Origin: JBEGQX01 sp041180805
GTDB taxonomy: Bacteria > Planctomycetota > Planctomycetia > Gemmatales > Gemmataceae
Length of the DNA: 12,497 nucleotides
Reading direction: 5' to 3'
Assembly: GCA_041180805.1 (NCBI GenBank)
Contig: JBEGQX010000316.1
Span: 1 to 12,497 of the forward strand
The translations under genes were made by a program, and so were the position numbers. Below the pieces are notes generated by a model that saw nothing but the letters and a program-made list of their open reading frames with translations, was not told the DNA's origin and did no database searches. Below are positions 7,801-12,497 of this stretch, piece after piece; position 1 is the stretch's first letter; each line of letters begins with the position of its first letter.

Positions 7801-8346
7801 CACGATTGCCTTGCACTTAAGGGATTACCCCAAGATAGCGAAGTTACTCTTGGAGGCATGATTACCCAGATACGGTTTATGAACACCAAAAAGGCCAGAA
7901 ATGGTAACACCAGGTATGTGCGATGCCGAATTGAGGATTTCCAAGGGGGCGTAGACTGTGTCATGTGGCCTGATGATTATCTTCGCTACAAGGAAGAATT
8001 TCAGGAAGACCGTGTTTGCTTTGTAAAAGGCAGAGTTGAGAGAACCAGAGAAGAACCCGGACTGATTCTCCAACGTGTTTTCAGTATAGAACAGGCAGCC
8101 AGAGAACTGGCAAAAGGTCTCTACTTACAACTTGCTTTGGGGGAACATAGCCCCCACGACATCCATCGGATAGGAACTTTGCTTAAAAGCAGCCCGGGCA
8201 CATGTCCGGTATTCCTTTCTATTCGTGACTTCTCAAGAAACCAATGCGTTCTAAAATTGGGTAGGGAATATCATGTAAACCCAAACAGATTTCCGGTGGA
8301 GGAACTGGAAGAATTGCTTGGTGGCGGAAATGTCAAACTAAATTAA
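4849..8346 (+). CDS. dnaE: DNA polymerase III alpha subunit (DnaE1 type)
   Basis: This is the replicative C-family polymerase, 1165 residues, close to the 1160 of E. coli DnaE. In order it carries a PHP domain (about 6-215), a polymerase core with P398-D-I-D-I-D-F404 and KMDFLGLRTL at 560-569, and a finger segment (GVFQLDSSGIRELL, then ALYRPGPLEGG). Next come a tandem helix-hairpin-helix region near 830-890, an internal clamp-binding motif QGNLF at 920-924, and an OB fold at about 997-1075 (VTLGGMITQIR...). The catalytic aspartates D401, D403 and D562 correspond to E. coli D401, D403 and D555. Unlike the E. coli PHP domain, this one keeps all nine predicted metal ligands (H10, H12, D19, H44, E69, H91, C141, D208, H210), as in Mycobacterium DnaE1 and Thermus DnaE. 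It may therefore proofread in cis. An excellent Shine-Dalgarno supports the start. The gene ends 22 bases from the convergent glycosyltransferase. Confidence 0.97.
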   Translation: MAANSFAHLHCHTHFSLLDGASRIPELVNRVKEQGMNAVALTDHGNLYGAIEFYRECRAGGVNPIIGYEAYVAPKTRTDREAKKRGDAGFHLTLLAKNKKGFQNLIKMASIAFLEGYYYVPRIDKDLLKDHSEGIICLSGCASSEFSDLILQDKESEAADLARWFAKVFKNRFFVEIQNNGVPIQQECAQGAIQIANKLGLPLVATSDAHYLTPEDSQAHDVLLCINTGRIRSDENRMKYGSDQFYIRAPHEMYSLFPDQSEAVQRSQEIADTCDIQLDFSKRHFPVFVPPEKKSPEDFLKELCALGMVERYGKKPPKAAQDRMEKELSIICRMGFASYFLIVADFVRFANEKGIPCSARGSACGALVSYVLKLSHVDPIDYGLLFERFLDPNRSEAPDIDIDFCKDRREEVIAYVREKYGEESVAQIATFGTMAARAAIKDVGRVLNIPLERVIKLTEMVPETPGITLDEAISANSEMKNLISLDAEIRELIEIAKRLEGTNRNAGTHAAGVVISDGPLTDHVPLQRIVRKGDESMRKEEGVVTTQWVMGDLEKVGLLKMDFLGLRTLTCLDNALRMIEKNHGIRIDLQAIPLDDKKTYDLLQKGDAKGVFQLDSSGIRELLKRMRPDNIRDIIAIMALYRPGPLEGGMVDAYINRKHGKESPAYAHPVMETILGETFGVMVYQEQIMQILNQLGGIELSSAYACIKAISKKKQEIIDQRKEEFIKGSVKGGISQKTAEEIFQLIVVFGGYGFNKSHSAAYAHVGYQTAYLKQHYRPEFMAALLTSEIEDGNKRDILVQHIDDARKSGVEVCQPNVNSSEADFVAIEGKILFGLRAIKGCGNNAAAEIVSVRQKGGPYRDIFDFCERLDLKVVGKPVIEKLIKAGALDCFNHHRAQLMHLLSRALQGAMERQQDKRSGQGNLFSGMQESSSSGEDEQSSNQVLLQVPAWSESDRLKFEKEVLDFYFSSHPLTQFEKEIGRFSSHDCLALKGLPQDSEVTLGGMITQIRFMNTKKARNGNTRYVRCRIEDFQGGVDCVMWPDDYLRYKEEFQEDRVCFVKGRVERTREEPGLILQRVFSIEQAARELAKGLYLQLALGEHSPHDIHRIGTLLKSSPGTCPVFLSIRDFSRNQCVLKLGREYHVNPNRFPVEELEELLGGGNVKLN

Positions 8347-8368
8347 ACTCTGGATAAAGCTACAAATT

Positions 8369-9103
8369 CTAAGGATCGCGTGAAATCCTTGAGTACAAAC
8401 CAAGGTAAACAAGCAGCGAAATGGACCTTAAAGCTTCCCACCAATTGACTTTTGAAACCCCATCCCTGCGATTTTCAAAAATAATAGGAGTTTCCCCAAC
8501 TTTTGCCCCTTTTAATATGCACCGATACAGCATTTCCTGCTGAAAACTGTATCCCTTGGAGCGCATCTTGGAAAAATCAATCTGCCTAAGCTTGGCAACC
8601 CTGTAGCAACGAAATCCACCACTGGCATCTTTAACAGAAATCCAAAAAAGAAACCTTACCAAGGCGTTGACAGATTTACTGATGAACTTCCTTGAAAAAG
8701 GCCAGTTTTCCGTTCCACCGCCGGGAACATATCTGGAACCTATCATAATGTCATTTTCAGCCATACCTGCAACCATAGCTGGCAGGTATTTGGGATTATG
8801 ACTAAAATCAGCATCCATGCTTGTGTAAAAATCAAAGTTATTTTCGATTGCGTAATTCATTCCAGCAATGATTGCCGTACCAAGACCTAGTTTGCCCTTT
8901 CGGTGCAAAACATGAATCCGACTATTCTGGGAAGCCATTTGATCAGCCAGTTCACCAGTTCCATCCGGTGAATTGTCATCGATAACTAAAACTTCCAAGT
9001 TTGGTAAAGTATCAAGTGTTGCCTGAAGCAAGTCTTTGAGATTACCTTTTTCGTTGTAAGTAGCCAATCCAACGAGAATTCTAACATTATCTAAATTTGC
9101 CAC
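8369..9103 (-). CDS. Family 2 glycosyltransferase, polyprenol-phosphate mannosyltransferase (DPM1-like)
   Basis: The 244-residue soluble enzyme has a GT-A fold. Motifs are the LVGLATYNEKGNL nucleotide-sugar strand (10-22), D42-D-N-S-P-D-G-T, the metal-binding SMDADFSHNPKYLP (D97/D99), GSRYVPGGG (122-130) and DASGGFRCYR (159-168). These are characteristic of dolichol/polyprenol-phosphate mannose synthases, which load a hexose from a GDP- or UDP-sugar onto a lipid phosphate at the inner membrane. The C-terminal membrane domain found in some relatives is absent, so it is the short DPM1-only type. The start is GTG (9103-9101), supported by AAGGAA (9114-9109) at 5 bases. An overlapping ATG two bases upstream opens a frame that stops after four codons. 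The gene is convergent with dnaE and divergent from the zinc-ribbon gene. The donor sugar cannot be fixed from sequence alone. Confidence 0.88.
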   Translation of the reverse strand: MANLDNVRILVGLATYNEKGNLKDLLQATLDTLPNLEVLVIDDNSPDGTGELADQMASQNSRIHVLHRKGKLGLGTAIIAGMNYAIENNFDFYTSMDADFSHNPKYLPAMVAGMAENDIMIGSRYVPGGGTENWPFSRKFISKSVNALVRFLFWISVKDASGGFRCYRVAKLRQIDFSKMRSKGYSFQQEMLYRCILKGAKVGETPIIFENRRDGVSKVNWWEALRSISLLVYLGLYSRISRDP

Positions 9104-9207
9104 ATTTGTTCCTTATCAAAAAGTGGTCAAAATGTGATGGAAGTTTAGTCAAAACCTTATTTTAATGCTATATGTGATTTGTTAACCCAAACGGAATAAA
9201 ATTAATT

Positions 9208-9864
9208 ATGTCCAGCGCTTCAATTCAGATTGCATGCCCGGAATGCGGAAAAAAATTGACTGTTTCCCAAGAATTATTGGGTAAAAAGGTGCGTTGCAAA
9301 GGATGCTCAAAGGTTTTTGTGGCTACGCAGGAAACCCCCAAAGCCCCTTTAAAAGAAGAAAAAAAGGAAACAACTCCGTCCGCTGGCTCAAAAAACCAAC
9401 CAACTGATGAGGAAGAGGATTCGGAAAACTCGAAGAATCCTTATGGTCTAACGGAAACAATAATAGTCGCAAGATGCCCGAATTGCGCCAACAAACTATT
9501 GAATGAGAATGATATCGTTTGCGTTTACTGTGGTTACAACAACCGTACCCGCGTAATCGGAAGAACAAAAAAAACTTACGATGTCACCGGAAAAGATAAA
9601 TTTGTATGGTTATTGCCCGGCATCATCACTGGCACCATCGCCTTATCCATATTAATCTTCAACATTATTTTCCTATTGAAAATTGATGGCTGGGTTGAAC
9701 CTGGCCCAAACGAAACTGATGGCCCCTGGTACTCTTTTGTGGCTCATGTATCCATCAAACTATGGCTGGTGATACTTTCGCTTGCGGCGATCTGGACCCT
9801 TGGAAAAATCGCTGTAAATCGATTGATATTCAACAACAAACCTCCTGAAGAGGAAATCCTCTAA
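9208..9864 (+). CDS. Two-zinc-ribbon membrane protein of unknown function
   Basis: The 218-residue product has an N-terminal MJ0042-like zinc ribbon (C10-P-E-C13 and C30-K-G-C33) and a highly charged, Lys/Glu-rich linker at about 45-78. A second ribbon follows (C90-P-N-C93 and C105-V-Y-C108), then two transmembrane segments at about 132-157 and 183-203, and a short acidic tail (PPEEEIL). The two ribbons should sit in the cytoplasm ahead of the first membrane span. Such ribbon-plus-membrane proteins are common in planctomycetes and mostly uncharacterised. No enzyme motif is present. comM follows 18 bases after the stop with no terminator between, so co-transcription is likely. A link to DNA uptake is only a guess from position. 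No good Shine-Dalgarno precedes the ATG at 9208. Confidence 0.82.
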   Translation: MSSASIQIACPECGKKLTVSQELLGKKVRCKGCSKVFVATQETPKAPLKEEKKETTPSAGSKNQPTDEEEDSENSKNPYGLTETIIVARCPNCANKLLNENDIVCVYCGYNNRTRVIGRTKKTYDVTGKDKFVWLLPGIITGTIALSILIFNIIFLLKIDGWVEPGPNETDGPWYSFVAHVSIKLWLVILSLAAIWTLGKIAVNRLIFNNKPPEEEIL

Positions 9865-9882
9865 ACAAAGAAATAATCGCCC

Positions 9883-11418
9883 ATGCTTTCGAACCTAAAA
9901 ACCTTTGCCCTTCTGGGCATTGACGCAATTGCCGTTGAAACTGAAGTCGATATCAGTGCTGGAATTCCAAAAACAGTGATAGTTGGACTTCCAGAACAGG
10001 CAGTAAAAGAAAGCATACATCGCATTGAACGGGCTATCACCAATCTTGGATACCGAAAATCAACCGGAAGAACCATCGTTAATCTTGCCCCCGCAGATAT
10101 CAAGAAAGATGCGGGCAGTTTTGACCTTCCAATCGCACTGGGAATATTGATTGCCACAAAACAACTGGCCAAGGAAAGCACCGATGGCCTGGCTTTTGTT
10201 GGCGAACTTGCTCTGGATGGCAAACTTAGGCCCATCAAAGGTGCATTATCCATTGCCATGGCAGCCCAAAAAGCAGGTATCAAGGGATTAATGCTGCCAG
10301 AATCCAACAGTCAGGAAGCCAGCGTAGTGCAGGGAATCGATGTGTTTCCCATTCACAACTTATCGCAGGCTGTGGGGATTCTAACCGGAGCGATTCAATT
10401 AGAACCAATACATAAAGATACTAACCAACCCGAGGAGTTTCTAAATCGCTACGATTTCGACTTCTCTGATGTAAGAGGGCAGGAATCGGCGAAAAGAGCT
10501 TTGGCAGTTGCCGCAGCGGGAGGCCATAACGTGTTGATGATCGGCTCTCCTGGGACCGGCAAAACCATGCTTGCCAAAAGAATGACCACCATTCTTCCAC
10601 CGCTCCGGGTTGAAGAAAGCCTGGAAACAACCAAAATTTACAGTGCCATGGGGAGGCTTTTACCTGGCCAATCCTTGTTGTCAACCAGACCATTTCGTTC
10701 CCCGCATCACACCATAAGCGATGCTGGGATGGTTGGAGGAGGCAGTACACCAGCACCTGGCGAAATCAGCCTCGCTCACAATGGCATCCTTTTCCTGGAT
10801 GAATTACCGGAATTCAACCGCAGAAGCCTTGAAGTACTTAGGCAACCCTTGGAAGAAGGTCAGGTAACCATCTCCAGAGCCTTGAATTCCACAACTTTCC
10901 CCGCAAAGTTTGTATTGGTGGCAAGCATGAACCCTTGTCCGTGCGGGTATTTGGGCGACCCCAAGCATCCCTGCAAATGCTCACCTCAAGCCATCGAAAA
11001 ATATATGGGGAAAATTAGCGGTCCATTGTTGGACCGAATCGATTTGCACATAGAAGTTCCGGCCGTTCCGTTTCAGGAACTATCTTCCCAAGCCGACGGA
11101 ACATCCAGTTCTTTTATGCGCGCCAAAGTAAATGAAGTACGGGAGATTCAGGCCAAAAGGTTTTCCGCTTCAGCCAGCAAATTGAACAGCGGAATGAATT
11201 CAAAAATGGTTCGAAAATGGTGCCAGTTAAATAAAGAGGGAAAGTTATTACTTCAAACGGCAATGGATGAGCTGGGGTTATCAGCCAGGGCACACGACAG
11301 AATTTTAAGGGTTGCGCGAACCATAGCCGACATGGATTTTAGTGACGAAATCCAGCCAAGCCACCTTGTGGAATCCATCAGTTATAGAAGTTTGGATAGA
11401 AAACTTTGGGCAAAATAA
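9883..11418 (+). CDS. comM: ComM/YifB family Mg-chelatase-like AAA+ ATPase
   Basis: The 511-residue protein matches the ComM/YifB family in length and motifs. The N-terminal ribosomal-S5/Lon-like domain (about 15-160) contains VGLPEQAVKES and VNLAPADIKKDAGSFDLPIA. The AAA+ domain has Walker A GSPGTGKT at 221-228, FRSPHHTISDAGMVGGG at 271-287, and Walker B ILFLDE at 302-307. The SMNPCPCGYLGDP...PCKCSP cysteine cluster has C352, C354, C364 and C366, and LLDRIDLHIEVP lies at 382-393. The C-terminal helical domain ends ISYRSLDRKLW. ComM of Vibrio is a hexameric branch-migration helicase that extends recombination tracts during natural transformation; the family is much wider than known competent species. 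No other competence gene is in the window. The gene follows the zinc-ribbon gene by 18 bases, and its stop is one base from that of the convergent SDR gene. Confidence 0.95.
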   Translation: MLSNLKTFALLGIDAIAVETEVDISAGIPKTVIVGLPEQAVKESIHRIERAITNLGYRKSTGRTIVNLAPADIKKDAGSFDLPIALGILIATKQLAKESTDGLAFVGELALDGKLRPIKGALSIAMAAQKAGIKGLMLPESNSQEASVVQGIDVFPIHNLSQAVGILTGAIQLEPIHKDTNQPEEFLNRYDFDFSDVRGQESAKRALAVAAAGGHNVLMIGSPGTGKTMLAKRMTTILPPLRVEESLETTKIYSAMGRLLPGQSLLSTRPFRSPHHTISDAGMVGGGSTPAPGEISLAHNGILFLDELPEFNRRSLEVLRQPLEEGQVTISRALNSTTFPAKFVLVASMNPCPCGYLGDPKHPCKCSPQAIEKYMGKISGPLLDRIDLHIEVPAVPFQELSSQADGTSSSFMRAKVNEVREIQAKRFSASASKLNSGMNSKMVRKWCQLNKEGKLLLQTAMDELGLSARAHDRILRVARTIADMDFSDEIQPSHLVESISYRSLDRKLWAK

Positions 11419-11419
11419 A

Positions 11420-12169
11420 TTAGTAACCTCGCGCCCAAATGGACCTTCCACCATCTACCGGAATTTCAATACCCGTAAGGAACTTGCTCTTTTCCAAAAA
11501 GACCACCGCTTCCGCAACATCTTCGGGACTTCCCTCCCTTTGAACTAACGTTGCCATGATGGATTCATTTCTTTCACTTTCAGGCAAGTTTGTTGGAACC
11601 ATCACAGGACCGGGTTGAATGCAGTTTACTCTCACAGATGGGTTTCTTGAACCAAACTCAATAGCCAGGCACCGGGAAAGCGTGGTTATGCTTCCTTTGG
11701 TGGCAAAATAGGCGGAATAATCACGGTAAGGCCTTTTGGTAGCCCAGTCACCAATAGTAATTATGTGGCCTCCCTGCTTTTGATTCACCATGATTTCCCC
11801 TGCAATTTGGGAACATAAAAAGGTGGCTATTACATTCGCTTTAAAATTTTCCATCAGATCACGGGCATTAGTGGCTTCAATTCTTTTTTTTACCCAGATC
11901 GAGGCACAGTTAACCAACAAGTCGATTGCACCGTGTTTTTCAACAGTAGAGCGAAAAAATTGCTGAACTTGTAACTCATCCGAAAGCTCAACACACTCCA
12001 GGGAAACATTAAATCCGAATGTTCTCAACTCATTAGCATTTGATTCGGCCTCCACAGGGTCTGACCTGTAAGTTAGCACCAAAGAATATCCCTCAGCACC
12101 AAGTTTTTTGGCAATATGCCAGCCGATTCTCTTCTTCCCCGCCCCAGTAATAACAGCAATTTTCTTCAT
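11420..12169 (-). CDS. Short-chain dehydrogenase/reductase, pteridine-reductase-like
   Basis: This 249-residue classical-length SDR has an N-terminal Rossmann fold with TGAGKKRIG at 8-16. The segment TYRSD at 33-37 has an Arg-Ser after beta-2 that suggests NADPH. The V86-N-C-A-S90 strand stands in place of NNAG. The active site is Y154-F-A-T-K158, and N183-C-I-Q-P-G-P is the cofactor loop. The position 13 residues before the catalytic Tyr, normally Ser, is D141 (IGDWATKRPY). The same Asp/Tyr/Lys arrangement is seen in pteridine reductase PTR1, and FolM-type dihydromonapterin reductases also carry Asp there. A role in reducing a pterin or a related substrate is therefore likely but not proved. 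The C-terminus is IPVDGGRSIWARGY. No clear Shine-Dalgarno precedes the ATG. The gene is convergent with comM and divergent from the DUF2760 gene, so it appears to be transcribed alone. Confidence 0.9.
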   Translation of the reverse strand: MKKIAVITGAGKKRIGWHIAKKLGAEGYSLVLTYRSDPVEAESNANELRTFGFNVSLECVELSDELQVQQFFRSTVEKHGAIDLLVNCASIWVKKRIEATNARDLMENFKANVIATFLCSQIAGEIMVNQKQGGHIITIGDWATKRPYRDYSAYFATKGSITTLSRCLAIEFGSRNPSVRVNCIQPGPVMVPTNLPESERNESIMATLVQREGSPEDVAEAVVFLEKSKFLTGIEIPVDGGRSIWARGY

Positions 12170-12236
12170 GATTTTTAGCCATTTTCAAGATTAGGCCAAT
12201 AAACTTAATTATTAGAGGCACTAATTCCAACGAAAA

Positions 12237-12241
12237 AAGGG
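12237..12241 (+). promoter_or_regulatory. Ribosome binding site of the DUF2760 gene
   Basis: AAGGG within an A-rich run lies 6 bases before the ATG at 12248. It supports this start for the truncated gene at the right edge. Confidence 0.65.
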
Positions 12242-12247
12242 TACACG

Positions 12248-12497
12248 ATGGACACCTTTATGGAAGTTCTTTATTTAATCTTAGGCATAGCTGCACTGAA
12301 GTTTGTACTTTTGCTGATTATTGCAAAAGGCAATTTCGGATTGATCAAAACAGCAACCGCAAAATTTTTTGAGATTCTTTTGAAAGGCGAATCTTCACAC
12401 GAAATAATAATCGAGAACAAAACCTCTCCAAAACTAAACACTCCATCTTCCATCTGGCCTTTGTTTTTACTGCAAAGAGAAGGAAGGCTTATTGATT
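12248..12497 (+). CDS. DUF2760-family protein, N-terminal part (runs off the right edge)
   Basis: Eighty-three codons are visible from the ATG at 12248, open to the window end. The protein begins with a hydrophobic segment (about residues 5-26, VLYLILGIAALKFVLLLIIA), then a lysine-containing helix. At about 72-83 it has LFLLQREGRLID, the stretch I associate with the conserved core of DUF2760 (LLQREGRLIDF). DUF2760 proteins are of unknown function. From memory, in several lineages they sit beside an Hsp70/DnaK-like gene, which would lie to the right of this window. The N-terminal hydrophobic stretch suggests membrane attachment. The rest of the core domain is not visible. Confidence 0.68.
   Translation, partial: MDTFMEVLYLILGIAALKFVLLLIIAKGNFGLIKTATAKFFEILLKGESSHEIIIENKTSPKLNTPSSIWPLFLLQREGRLID

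Overview
The window looks like a stretch of Planctomycetota chromosome, with moderate-to-good confidence. The base composition is AT-leaning, by eye somewhat under 50% GC. The lineage signals are: a secreted PQQ-type beta-propeller protein with a WPEYLGPNRN opening; tandem McsA-like zinc/UVR proteins feeding into an McsB arginine kinase; an FHA protein; a two-zinc-ribbon membrane protein; and a DUF2760 gene. No RNA gene, CRISPR array, insertion sequence or prophage gene was seen. No intergenic gap exceeds 300 bases; the longest are about 145 bases (2376-2519) and 135 bases (1038-1172).

Left end, minus strand (1-1037): two tandem McsA paralogs read leftward into the first nine codons of a gene whose start matches mcsB. 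The mcsB ATG overlaps the end of the second mcsA by 11 bases. This is a protein-arginine-phosphorylation / Clp quality-control operon with the adaptor duplicated.

Middle, plus strand (1173-8346): a secreted beta-propeller protein, a YbaK-type aminoacyl-tRNA deacylase, the tRNA dimethylallyltransferase MiaA, an FHA-domain protein with an unrecognised C-terminal region, and the DNA polymerase III alpha subunit DnaE. The two tRNA genes and then the FHA-dnaE pair are separated by short gaps. DnaE keeps all nine predicted metal ligands of the PHP domain and has an internal beta-clamp motif.

Right part (8369-12497): a DPM1-like family 2 glycosyltransferase on the minus strand is divergent from a zinc-ribbon membrane protein. 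That protein lies 18 bases upstream of a ComM/YifB AAA+ ATPase. ComM converges, with one base between stop codons, on a pteridine-reductase-like SDR. The SDR is divergent from a DUF2760 gene cut off by the window edge.

Most of the window is housekeeping. The points most worth a second look are the duplicated McsA adaptor with a shared Asp-for-Cys change in the zinc knuckle, the intact PHP active site of DnaE, and two lineage-type proteins of unknown function next to known DNA-processing genes (FHA before dnaE, zinc-ribbon/TM before comM). No complete undescribed system is visible.
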